A stretch of DNA of 64,000 nt from the NCBI GenBank assembly GCA_963740215.1, contig CAVUDJ010000015.1:1-64000 (forward strand), written 5' to 3'. The translations under genes were made by a program, and so were the position numbers. Of the stretch, positions 48,176 through 57,343 are shown in pieces (positions within the stretch are counted from its first letter, which is position 1; the number at the start of each line of letters is the position of its first letter). The notes beneath the pieces are model-generated. The model ran no database searches. It was not told where the DNA came from and saw only the letters and a list, made by a program, of their open reading frames with translations. Source of the DNA: CAVVAL01 sp963740215. GTDB lineage: Bacteria > Actinomycetota > Actinomycetes > Mycobacteriales > Cryptosporangiaceae.

Positions 48176-49240
48176 CCCCGTAGCTCCTTCGTGGTAGGTC
48201 GGCCGTCGGCCGTGCGGTCCGTGCGTCGCTGTCGCGTGGCCGTGCGCCGTGGCCGTGGAAACGGTGGATGGCCTCCTCCGCGCCGGCCGGCATGCTGCCG
48301 TCCGCGTTGCGGACCAGGAAGAGCCCGACCATGCCGCCGTCGGAGTGGAACTGCACGTGGCAGTGGTACATCCACACCCCGGGCCCGACGCCCTCGCCGG
48401 CCAGCACCTGGAAGCCGAACGAGCTGCCCGGGTTGAGGTCCTTGTTGTCGATGACCTGGCTGGGGTCGCCCGGGCCCTCCAGCATGCCGGTCCGGTTGTC
48501 CGCCCAGCGGTGTGCGTGCAGGTGGAAGGTGTGGAACAGTGCCGCCGTGCCCGATGGCGATCCACTCGACCCGCTGGCCGAGGTTGGCCTCGAACATCGG
48601 GGTGTCGGGCGCCATCTTGTTGTTGATCAGTCATGTCGTTGAACACGACCGTGAACTGCTTCTCCGGCAGGATGTCGCCGCGACGGCGGACGATCAGCGC
48701 GCCGTAGAGCCCCTTGGCCACGCCGGCCGTGCCGTGGTCGGTGCCCATCGCGTGGTCGTGGTAGTGCCAGTAACCGGCGCTGCCCGGCATCCACCGCCGG
48801 CCCGCCGCGGCGGACATCTCCCGGGATCGCCAGACGTAGGTCCGGGTCTCGCCGGGGTTGTTGAACGAGGCGTTGAGCGGGCTGCCGTCGGAGTCGGTGC
48901 TGTAGTCGACCCCGTGCGGATGGATGGACAGGCGCTGGTTCGTCGTGTTGACCAGGGTGACCTCGAGGGTGTCGCCCTCCCACATCTCCAGCACCGGCCC
49001 CGGCACGGTCGCCTGGCCGGGGCTCAGCCCGTAGCCGAAGAGGCCGCCGGGCAGCGCCTCGGCATAGATGGTGATCTTTCGCGTCGCGCCGGCCTGGGCG
49101 CTCGCCGGGCTACCCGCGAATGTCGAGCCGATGCCGATCGCCGGCGCGGCGAGACCCATCGCACCAGCGGTCATCAACGATCGGCGGGACACCGGGTGCC
49201 GGGGCCGGTCGACACGTGTCGTCCATGCGTCTCCGTCCAC
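48172..49240 (-). CDS. Two-domain (small-laccase-type) multicopper oxidase with Tat signal, frame-broken
   Basis: About 355 codons; start taken as GTG 49240 (in-frame GTG 49189 is possible). Twin-arginine signal VSRRSLMTAGAMGLAAPAIG. Copper sites: LSIHPHGVDYSTDSDGSPLN and GYWHYHDHAMGTDHGT in domain 1; FHTFHLHAHRW and MYHCHVQFHSDGGM in domain 2, together giving the type 1, 2 and 3 ligands. Length and two-cupredoxin layout match actinomycete small laccases, which form trimers. A shift near 48615-48640 and others downstream break the frame. Exported folded through Tat, it could reduce oxygen with electrons from the cupredoxin or from substrates. First gene of the long minus-strand array. Confidence 0.8.
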
Positions 49241-49339
49241 AGTCAAGCGCTGTCGCGTTACGGAAGTGGTGCGCACAGGTCGGGGGTGGTGGGCGGCGGC
49301 GCGACTCCCTGCGCCGCCGCTCGGAGTGGTGGGCCGTGA

Positions 49340-49410
49340 AGAACTTTTGTTCACCAGAGCGAAACTTTCGTCCGCTATCGGCAACTTAGGTGGTTATCCA
49401 ACGAAAGTAA
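49340..49410 (-). promoter_or_regulatory. Candidate ROK operator/promoter of the copper-oxidase array
   Basis: AGAACTTTTGTTC (49340-49352) and the palindrome CGAAACTTTCG (49360-49370) are followed by ACGAAAGTAA (49401-49410). The palindrome is the exact reverse complement of the one at 30324. On the minus strand TTGGAT and GATAGC spaced by 16 nt suggest a promoter overlapping the operator. The remaining bases up to 49710 show no gene. Confidence 0.6.
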
Positions 49411-49710
49411 AGATCCTGGTCGCCACAAATCCGGACAATCACCCAGGGCGGGTGTCCGCCGATGGACGCGCGACAACGGATGTCCCATCCGGGGCCGGCC
49501 AGCGTATGGAGGTCGGATCGCCCTGGTCGACATCGCCGGCCGGGTTTTCGCTGCGAAATTTCGGCCGTTGCCGATGTCGGTGCTCTCCTCTAGAACCGAC
49601 CACAAGCTGACGCCGCGAGGGTGTCCGGGTACCGGCCGACAACGTTGTCCCCCGCATTTCGCGCTAAAGTAGACACTGATCAACGCTCACTTCTACGCGC
49701 CGGAGCGGCT

Positions 49711-50838
49711 ATGCCGGAGAGGACCGGGCCGACGCTCGACATCCTGCTGGCCACCGGCCCGTTCGACGCGGCCCTGCAGGCGGCAGTGCGCGCCCGCGGC
49801 CTCACCCTCGACCGGCTACGCGCACATCTGGCCCGTCGTGGCGTACCGGTGGCGCTGTCCACGCTCAGCGATTGGCAACACGGCAAGCGCCGGCCCGCGA
49901 CCGCCGGTTCACGTCGAACTGTGCAGGCGCTCGAAGACGTCCTCGGCCTGCGGCCCGGAACGTTGGTCAGTCTGCTGGTCGATCCGCCTGCCAACGATCC
50001 GGCACAGCAGGCCCGCCGGCGTCGCGGCCTGGACGACCGGTCCGGCGATCTGGCCCGCCTGCTCGACCGGATCCCCGGTGCCCGCGCCACCACCCTGTCC
50101 GACATGGTCAGTGACCATCAGGCGTACACCATCGGACCGGACCGCCGCCTCACCAGCCTCTGGTGCCGGAAGGTGATCCGGGCCCGTCGCGACGGCGTCG
50201 ACCGGTACGTGCTGCGCTACTTCGGCGACCCCGGGTGCGACGCCGACATGGTCGACGTACGGCCACTGCTCAACTGCCGGCTCGGTCAGGTTGTTCGGAC
50301 CGTCGGCATCGTCGTCGCGGAGATCCGGTTCGGCCAGCGGCTCCGCGCTGGCGACGCTTGGGTGTTCGAGGTCGAGATAACCGACCCGACCGGGCAGCCG
50401 ACCACAGAGTGCGCGCACGGGTTCCGGGCACCGGACGAGCAGTACCTGATGGAGGTCCGGTTCGATCCGGCGACGCTGCCGGTTGACTGTCACAGCTTCG
50501 CCCAGACCGACCTGTACGAGCGCCGGCAGCGCACCAATGACTTGGTGGTCAACGAGCACCACGCGGTGCATCTGCTGACCGGCGATCTCGCCTCGCGGTG
50601 TGGTCGGCATCGGATGGCGCTGGCCCTGAGCCCGAACCGGACTGTTCCGGAAGTGGCGCCCAAACCGGACGGCCGATGCAGCCATTTCCCCGACAGTTCA
50701 CGCCGTGCTCGGAAGACCTGCGCCGCTGGGCCTGTGGTGTTTGACTGTCCGCATGCTGCCCTGGGACACCGAGCTGGCGGGCCGGCTGGACCGCCAGCTC
50801 ATCGACTCCGACGTCCTGAAGGACAATCCGCTCGGTGA
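49711..50838 (+). CDS. XRE-like helix-turn-helix regulator with altered C-terminus
   Basis: 375 residues from ATG 49711 (CCGGAGCGG upstream). N-terminal XRE-type helix-turn-helix (LTLDRLRAHLARRGVPVALS … WQHGKRRPATAGSRRTVQAL), then a long C-terminal part seen in actinobacterial regulators of this size (WCRKVIRARRDGVDRYVLRY, FEVEITDPTGQPTTECAHGF, RFDPATLPVDCHSFAQTDLY). Family members usually stop soon after the GRHRMxx-like end. Here the frame runs on through the 75-bp repeat at 50631-50705 (SPNRTVPEVAPKPDGRCSHF) and into the esterase gene, stopping at 50838. The original stop was probably lost when the repeat arrived, so the last 65 residues look non-native. Confidence 0.7.
   Translation: MPERTGPTLDILLATGPFDAALQAAVRARGLTLDRLRAHLARRGVPVALSTLSDWQHGKRRPATAGSRRTVQALEDVLGLRPGTLVSLLVDPPANDPAQQARRRRGLDDRSGDLARLLDRIPGARATTLSDMVSDHQAYTIGPDRRLTSLWCRKVIRARRDGVDRYVLRYFGDPGCDADMVDVRPLLNCRLGQVVRTVGIVVAEIRFGQRLRAGDAWVFEVEITDPTGQPTTECAHGFRAPDEQYLMEVRFDPATLPVDCHSFAQTDLYERRQRTNDLVVNEHHAVHLLTGDLASRCGRHRMALALSPNRTVPEVAPKPDGRCSHFPDSSRRARKTCAAGPVVFDCPHAALGHRAGGPAGPPAHRLRRPEGQSAR
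50631..50705 (+). repeat. 75-bp structured interspersed repeat, copy 3
   Basis: Identical to the reverse complement of copy 1 at 5834-5908. Lies at the 3' end of the XRE-like gene and 48 nt before the esterase start. Confidence 0.88.
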
Positions 50839-51781
50839 CCCGTACGAGCGGCCGTTGTGGGTCTACCTGCCACCCGGATACGACGACGATCAGACCACGC
50901 GCTACCCGACCGTCTACGTCATCCAGGGCTACACCGGACACGTCGCCATGTGGGCGAATCGCACGGCGTACCGGCAGCCGTTCCCCGAAACCGCCGACGC
51001 GCTCTTCGCCTCCGGGCAGGCGCCGGGCTGCATCATGGTCTTCGTCGACGCATGGACGGCCTACGGCGGCTCGCAGTTCGTCGACTCCCCGGGCACCGGC
51101 GCCTACCACTCCTACCTCTGCAACGAGGTCGTGCCGTGGGTGGACGCGCGATACCGGACGATCGCCGACCGCGAGTCGCGCGCCATCTCCGGAAAGTCCT
51201 CGGGCGGCTTCGGCGCAATGATCACGCCGATGCTCCGCCCCGACCTGTTCGGAGCGTTGGCCACCCACGCCGGCGACTCGCTCTACGAGCTGTGCTACGT
51301 GCCGGATTTCGGCAAGGCGGCCCGCTTCCTGCGGGACTACGACCACGACATCGGCCGCTGGTGGGACGACTTCAGGTCGCGCACCTCCTTCACCAAGGAG
51401 GGCGATGACACGCTACTGATGCTGCTCGGCTGCACGGCGTGCTTCTCCGCCGGCGCGGACGGCACGCCCGAGCTGCCCTTCGATCCGCGCACGGGGATGA
51501 TGCGGCCCGCGGTGTGGCAACGCTGGCTCGACTGGGATCCGGTCCGCATGGTCGACCGATACGCCGATGCGCTCCGGTCGCTGCGGGCCGTGTGGATCGA
51601 TGCCGGGACCCGGGACGAGTGGTTCCTCGATCTGGGAGCCGAGGCGTTCCGCGCCCAGCTCGCGCGGATCGGCGTACCCGACGACCGCGTGCACTTCGAG
51701 CTGTTCGAAGCCGGCCACGGCGGGATCGACTACCGCTACCCCCTCGCCCTGTCCTGGCTCGCTCACCGCTTGGCGCGCTAG
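50753..51781 (+). CDS. Esterase of the enterochelin-esterase/antigen-85-like family
   Basis: 342 residues from ATG 50753. Alpha/beta hydrolase with PLWVYLPPGYDDDQTTRYPT and VIQGYTGHVAMW near the N-terminus, nucleophile elbow SGKSSGGFGAM (Ser in G-x-S-x-G), VWIDAGTRDEWFLDLG (acid region) and FELFEAGHGGIDYRYPLAL (catalytic His). No signal peptide, so likely cytosolic. The esterase D/Fes-like group cleaves small esters or siderophore lactones; the substrate is not evident from the neighbours. Its start lies inside the read-through tail of the preceding regulator. Confidence 0.85.
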   Translation: MLPWDTELAGRLDRQLIDSDVLKDNPLGDPYERPLWVYLPPGYDDDQTTRYPTVYVIQGYTGHVAMWANRTAYRQPFPETADALFASGQAPGCIMVFVDAWTAYGGSQFVDSPGTGAYHSYLCNEVVPWVDARYRTIADRESRAISGKSSGGFGAMITPMLRPDLFGALATHAGDSLYELCYVPDFGKAARFLRDYDHDIGRWWDDFRSRTSFTKEGDDTLLMLLGCTACFSAGADGTPELPFDPRTGMMRPAVWQRWLDWDPVRMVDRYADALRSLRAVWIDAGTRDEWFLDLGAEAFRAQLARIGVPDDRVHFELFEAGHGGIDYRYPLALSWLAHRLAR

Positions 51782-51805
51782 GCGGGAGGGGCAGCGGCCC
51801 GCGGA

Positions 51806-52624
51806 TCACAGCACCGCGCGCAGGCGTAGCTCGAACGCGGCCGGGTCTTCCGCGAAGCCGGTGTGGCCACCGGGGAACATGGTGGGTTCGATGCCGAGCG
51901 AGGCGGCGAGCGCCTTCGAGGTGCGTTCGCAGTGCTGCCCACCCGACTCCTCCCCGATACCGACGAGGATGCGGGTCGGCGCCGCCCGCAGCACCTCGAG
52001 GTCCGGGCTCCACCGGATGGTGGGGCGCAGCATGCGGGCGTGCTGGAACCAGTCGTCGGCGACGTCCTGCGCGCTGCGCTCGCCCCCGAACATGTGCTCG
52101 AACACCTCCTCCGGCAGGTGGATGTTCGCCAGCTTGAGGAACTTGCGCCACGCGCCGGTGACGTCACCGGACAGGTGGGTGGCGATGATGTCGTCGGTCT
52201 CGGCGAGTAGGCGCTCGCGGTCCGCCAGCAACTCGTTCACCGGCGGCTCGTGCGCGATCACCGTCGCCACCAACTCAGGATGGGCCTGCACCAGCGCCAG
52301 CGCGCTAACGGCGCCGCCGCTGGAACCCAGCACCACCGCGGGACCCGCGTCCACGTGCAGGATCAGCCGGGCCAGGTCATCGGCGCGCAACTCCACCGTC
52401 GCGTCCCGACCACGATCGTCGACCGGGCTGCGGTTGATCCCCCGCGGATCCGTGGTCAACACCGTGTGATCCGTGGCCAGCAGGTCCGCCAGCGTCGCGA
52501 ACGAGCGGGCGTCCATCGGCGCGCCCACCAGCACCACCAACGGACCCTCGCCACGCACCTCGTAGTACAACGACGCATCGGGAACGCGCAGCGTGCCGGC
52601 CGTAACGGAAGCAGTCGGGTTCAT
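51806..52624 (-). CDS. Alpha/beta hydrolase
   Basis: 272 residues from ATG 52624 behind a strong AGGAGG. Fold markers: YYEVRGEGPLVVLVGAPMDA (oxyanion region, with GAPMD instead of the usual HGxP), VLTTDPRGINRSPVDD, nucleophile elbow VVLGSSGGAVSALALV (Ser), IEPTMFPGGHTGFAEDPAAF (catalytic His). Divergent from the ECF sigma factor, a pairing often seen in actinomycetes, so it may belong to that sigma's regulon. Substrate unknown. Confidence 0.85.
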   Translation of the reverse strand: MNPTASVTAGTLRVPDASLYYEVRGEGPLVVLVGAPMDARSFATLADLLATDHTVLTTDPRGINRSPVDDRGRDATVELRADDLARLILHVDAGPAVVLGSSGGAVSALALVQAHPELVATVIAHEPPVNELLADRERLLAETDDIIATHLSGDVTGAWRKFLKLANIHLPEEVFEHMFGGERSAQDVADDWFQHARMLRPTIRWSPDLEVLRAAPTRILVGIGEESGGQHCERTSKALAASLGIEPTMFPGGHTGFAEDPAAFELRLRAVL

Positions 52625-52688
52625 CGTTCCTCCTGGTAGATGAGCTGTCGGAAGTAGTGACCGCCGCCGTGCGGCAGAATCATCGCTT

Positions 52689-53696
52689 GTGAGCGAAGTT
52701 CTTTCCGGAGCAGGCGTCGACGCCGACCTGGCTCGGGCCCGTGACGGCGACGACGACGCGTTCACGCGCCTCGTGGAGCCGCTGCGCCGCGAGCTGCACG
52801 CGCACTGCTACCGCATGCTCGGCTCCATCCACGACGCCGACGACGCGCTTCAGGACGCCCTGCTCCGGGCGTGGCGGGGACTGCGCCAGTTCGAGGGTCG
52901 CAGCTCGCTGCGCTCGTGGCTGTACACGGTGGCCACCCGCACCTGCCTCGACACCGTCGAGCACCGCGGCCGGCGGGCGCTGCCGATCGACCTCGGCCCG
53001 TCGAGCGACCGGGCGGTGGTGGGCGACGCTGCCCGCAACGACATCGCGTGGCTGGGGCCGTTTCCCGACAGCCCGGGCGCGACGTACGAGCAGCGCGAGT
53101 CCGTCGAGTTGGCCTTCGTCGCGGCCGTGCAGCATCTACCCGGCAACCAGCGTGCGGCGCTGCTCCTGTGCGAGGTCCTGGGCTTCTCCCCCGCCGAGGT
53201 CGCCACGATGATGGACACCAGCACGGCGTCGGTGAACAGCGCGCTGCAGCGGGCCCGGCGGATCGCCGCTGAGAAGATCCCCTCGGCCACCCAGCAGCAG
53301 ACGTTGCGCAAGATCGGCGACGCGCGCGTGAAGGAGATGGTCGCAGAGTTCTCGTCCGCCCTGGAACGCGGCGACGCGGACGCGCTCGTGGCGCTGCTCA
53401 CCGACGATGTCACCTGGTCGATGCCACCGCTGCCGCACTGGTATCGCGGCCTCGATGCCGTCACCGACTTCGCGGTGCGGATCCCGCTCACCTCGTGCGG
53501 CTCCTGGCGGCACTTGCCGACCACCGCCAATGGCCAGCCGGCGGTGGGCTGCTACCTGTGGAACAGCGACGCTGGCGAGCACGTGGCCTGGTCGATCAAC
53601 GTGCTGACCCTGCGCGACGAGCGGATCGCCGAGATCACGTCGTTCATCGGCCGCGAACACTTCGTCGCGCTCGGACTCCCCGAACGCCACGCCTGA
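52689..53696 (+). CDS. ECF sigma factor, SigG-like with C-terminal SnoaL domain
   Basis: 335 residues from GTG 52689. Sigma region 2 (FTRLVEPLRRELHAHCYRML, then DADDALQDALLRAWRGLRQF and RSSLRSWLYTVATRTCLDTV), region 4 (LPGNQRAALLLCEVLGFSPA, then ATMMDTSTASVNSALQRARR), and a C-terminal NTF2/SnoaL-like domain of about 120 residues (FSSALERGDADALVALLTDD, WYRGLDAVTDFAVRIPL). This matches the TIGR02960/SigG group. No anti-sigma gene is next to it; in such ECFs the SnoaL domain is thought to modulate activity. It may drive its own gene and the divergent hydrolase. Confidence 0.9.
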   Translation: MSEVLSGAGVDADLARARDGDDDAFTRLVEPLRRELHAHCYRMLGSIHDADDALQDALLRAWRGLRQFEGRSSLRSWLYTVATRTCLDTVEHRGRRALPIDLGPSSDRAVVGDAARNDIAWLGPFPDSPGATYEQRESVELAFVAAVQHLPGNQRAALLLCEVLGFSPAEVATMMDTSTASVNSALQRARRIAAEKIPSATQQQTLRKIGDARVKEMVAEFSSALERGDADALVALLTDDVTWSMPPLPHWYRGLDAVTDFAVRIPLTSCGSWRHLPTTANGQPAVGCYLWNSDAGEHVAWSINVLTLRDERIAEITSFIGREHFVALGLPERHA

Positions 53697-53932
53697 GGCT
53701 CAGCCGCATGCGGCGGTCCTCGGCGTCTTGCGCCACGACCGTCCCGGACCTCGATGCAGCGCGCCCGGAGTCGCCGGGAATATCAGCCAAAAGAGGGATG
53801 CATTCGGGAGCGACTGCCTCCGATGGCCGATGTAGACAGCGCGAGTGGCCGAAATCCTGGCCGTGCACACAGCCCGCAGGCAACCGCCCTGCCTTCTGTG
53901 CTGACCCAGCAGTGCCACCAGAGGAAGTACTT

Positions 53933-56900
53933 GTGCTGTCCAGCATCAGACGTCGCGTCAGGCGATGTGGAACCGCTGCCATCGCGTTCGGCATAGCCCT
54001 TGCCGTCATGCCCCCGGCGTGGGCGGCCCCCGCCGCGGTCACGCCGGACCCCAGCCGCGCTGCGGCGGCGAAGACGCGCAGTGTCACCCTGATCACCGGC
54101 GACCGGGTCGTCGTGGCGGACGGCGCGAAGACCGGGCTGGTGACGCCGGGGCCTGGCAGGCGATCGATGTCGTTCTCCACCACCTATACCGGCGGGCACC
54201 TGTACGTCGTGCCGCGTGACGCCGTGCGGCCCGTCGCCGAGGGCCGGCTGGACCGGCGCCTTTTCGACGTCACCGCGCTCGTCGAATTCGGCTACGACGA
54301 TGCCAAGACCGACGGGATACCGCTGCTCGTGCAGCGGCCGGCCGGCCAGACCCGCGCGTCAGCGTTGGCGGCGCCTGGGGTGAGCGTGACGCGTCAGCTT
54401 CCGGCCGTCCGCGGCACGGCCGTTCGCGCGAGGAAGTCCTCCGCTTTCTGGAAGGCGCTTTCGCGAGGCGGGGTGCAAGCCCCCACCGCGCGGACGATGA
54501 CCGATGCCGGCGTCGGCAAGGTGTGGCTGGACGGCAAGCGCGCGCCGAACCTTGACCGCAGCGTCGCGCAGATCGGCGCGCCCACTGCATGGAAGGCCGG
54601 CTTCACGGGGGCGGGCGTGAAGGTTGCCGTGCTGGACACCGGCGTGGACGGCGCGCACCCCGATCTCGCCGGACGAGAGATCGCCGAGCGGAACTTCACC
54701 GACGCGCCCGACAACACCGACGACGTCGGCCACGGCACGCACGTGGCGGCGACGATAGCGAGCACCGGCGCGCAGGCGGGCGGTAAGTACAAGGGCGTGG
54801 CGCCGGGCGTGAGCTTGCTCGACGGCAAGGTGTGCACAATGGACGACTGTGCCGAGTCGGCGATCCTCGCTGGCATGGAGTGGGCGGCCACTCAGGGCGC
54901 GGACGTGGTCAACATGAGCCTCGGCGGTCCGGATACGCCGGAGATCGATCCGGTGGAGGAGGCCCTCAACACGCTCTCGGCCAAGCACAACACGCTGTTC
55001 GTGGTCGCGGCCGGCAACTCCGGCCCCCGCAGTCGCACCGTGGGTTCGCCGGGCAGCGCTGACGCGGCGCTCACGGTCGGCGCCGTCGACCGGGACGAGA
55101 GCCTGGCCGACTTCTCCAGCCGCGGTCCGCGGGTCGGCGACTCCGGGATCAAGCCGGACATCACCGCGCCCGGCGTCGAGATCGTGGCCGCCAAGTCGGC
55201 GGCGGGCGTGTTAGGCACACCGGTCGAGGACGGCTACGTCTCCATGTCGGGCACGTCGATGGCGACGCCGCACGTGGCCGGCGCAGCCGCGATTCTTGCC
55301 CAGCAGCACCCGGACTGGACGGGCGCGCAGCTCAAGGCGGCGCTGACCGCCTCCGCGCGGCCGAACCAGGCCCTCAACGTGTTCCAGCAGGGCTCGGGCC
55401 GCGTCGACGTGGCGAAGGCGATCACGCAGACCGTAACCACTGAGCCCACCAGCCTCAGCCTGGGCGTTCAGCAGTGGCCGCACCAGGACGACCAGCCGGT
55501 GAGCAAGCCGGTGACCTACCGCAACGCCGGCGCCGCCCCGGTCACGCTGTCGCTGTCGGTCCAGGCGGCGGGGCCGAGATGGCAAGCCCGCGCCGGCGGG
55601 GATGTTCACGGTCAGCCCGGCGCAGGTCGTCGTCCCGGCCGGTGGCGAGGTCAAGGCCACCGTCACGGTCGACAGCAGGCCCGGTTCGGTCGACGGCATC
55701 TTCACCGGCGCGCTGGTCGCGACCGCTGGCAACACCGCGGTCCGGACGCCGGTGACCGTCAACCAGGAGGTCGAAAGCTACGAGCTGACCGTCAGCCACC
55801 TCGACCGGGCCGGCGCCGCAGCCAGCATCTATGGCACGTTGTTGGTCGGGATGGACAACGACACGGACGTCGTACTCGCCGACCCGAGCGGCACCGACAC
55901 CGTTCGAGTGCCCAAGGGCCGGTACGTGCTGCACAGCGACATCTACACCGAGGGCAGCGACGGGAAGGTGCGTCCGACCCTGCTCACGCAGCCCCTTCTC
56001 GAGGTGAATGCGAAGCGCACCGTCACCATGGATTCGCGCGTGGCCAAGCCGGTCAACATCGCCGCGCCTGATCCCGGGGCAAAGCAGCAGTTGTTGAGCC
56101 AGGTGAGTCTTCTCCCGCAAGTGGGGAGCGGAGGGTGAGTTCAACACCGGCGAGGTCGCGTTCGACGACGACAAGATGTCCGACATCTGGACCGCCCACC
56201 TCGGGCCCGCGGTCCCCGCGCGGGAACTGACCGCACTGGTGAGCACGACGTGGACGAACTGGAAGCGTGGCCCGGAGCCTGCGGTCGATCCGAAGGTGTA
56301 CGGGTTGGCGTGGTCTCAGTCCGGCAGGGTCTACACGGGGTTCGATGGCGCTGTGCCGCCTTCGCATCGGGCCGAGGTCAAGGTCCACATCGGACCGGCG
56401 CCCGCGGGCCACGTCGCGCACCACGACATGATGCCGGTCAGCAGGAACAACACCGAATTCTGGGGCACCTCCATCATGACCACGCCGGGGGCGACCGTGA
56501 CGTACCACCTCGGTGGGCAGGCCATCCGGTGGGTCTCGAATTTCAGCCAGGAGGATCGCGAGAGCGCTGACCCGAACAGCGAGACGTGGCAGCGGTCCTC
56601 GCCGAGGTCCTACCAGCCTGGGCGGCGCTACCAGGAGCGGGTCAACTTCGGAGTGTTCGGGCCGGCGTTGCCTGCGAGCGCGCGGGGCGGGCTCCAGCGT
56701 CGGGGCAGCGAGATCGGCGCGGACGTGCCGCTGTTCGGCGACTCGTCGGGCAGCGCCGGCTTCTCGCGGGTGACCGCGGCGCGCACGGCCTTGTGGCGCA
56801 ACGGCGAACTGGTGGGCGATCTCGACAAGCGGGGCGGTGTCTTCTCCGTGCCCGCGGCCGGCGGCGCGTACCGGCTCGTCATGGAGGCGACCCGTGCCGG

Positions 56901-57289
56901 CGTGTCGGACGTGAGCAGCCAGGTCAGCGGAGCATGGACCTTCAGCTCGGCCTACGTCGACGCGACCACCGTGGTCGAGCTGCCGGCTTCGGTCATCCGC
57001 TTCAACCCGAAGCTCGACGACAACAACGCCGCGCCGGCGGGGGGCGCATTCCGCATCCCGGTCTCGGTGCAGTCGCAGGGCGACGCCGGTTCGATCCGGC
57101 ACGTGGCGGTTGAGGTGTCGTACGACGACGGGAAGACCTGGCTGAAGGCGCCGGTGTCGGGCGGCGCGGCCCGGGTGGTGCACCCTGCAGCCGGCAGGCT
57201 TCGTGTCGCTGCGGGCCAAGGCGACCGACTCCAAGGGCAACACCGTCGAGCAGACGATCATCCGCGCCTACAAGTTGGTGGCCCGGTAG
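53933..57289 (+). CDS. Large secreted subtilisin-like serine protease (S8), frame-broken in C-terminal half
   Basis: About 1118 codons from GTG 53933 (GAGGAAG six nt upstream). Signal peptide (…AFGIALAVMPPAWAAPAAVT) and a propeptide precede the S8 domain: Asp in VAVLDTGVDGAHPDL, His in GHGTHVAATIAS, Asn in VVAAGNSGP, Ser in GTSMATPHVAGAAA. C-terminal beta-rich domains: FTVSPAQVVVPAGGEVKATV, YELTVSHLDRAGAAASIYGT and, later, SVQSQGDAGSIRHVAVEVSY. Frame changes near 55585, 56110-56140 and 57180 split the tail; the last frame gives AKATDSKGNTVEQTIIRAYK and stops at 57289. An extracellular protease of the large actinomycete S8 type, probably exported by Sec and self-processed. Confidence 0.87.
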
Positions 57290-57309
57290 CCGTCGCCAGC
57301 CCGGCAAGC

Positions 57310-57343
57310 AGCAGCGCGGTACCCACCCGGGTATCGCGCTGCT
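57310..57343 (+). terminator. Strong hairpin after subtilase gene
   Basis: AGCAGCGCGGTACCC (57310-57324) and GGGTATCGCGCTGCT (57329-57343) form a 15-bp stem with one G-T pair and a 4-nt loop, followed by the T-rich GTTCTTG. It lies 20 nt after the stop codon. Confidence 0.85.

Noticed and set aside
50631..50705. Integron attC site
   Set aside because: Size, hairpin and position after a gene resemble attC, and GAAC/GTTC lie at the ends, but the core sites RYYYAAC/GTTRRRY do not match and no integrase is in the window.
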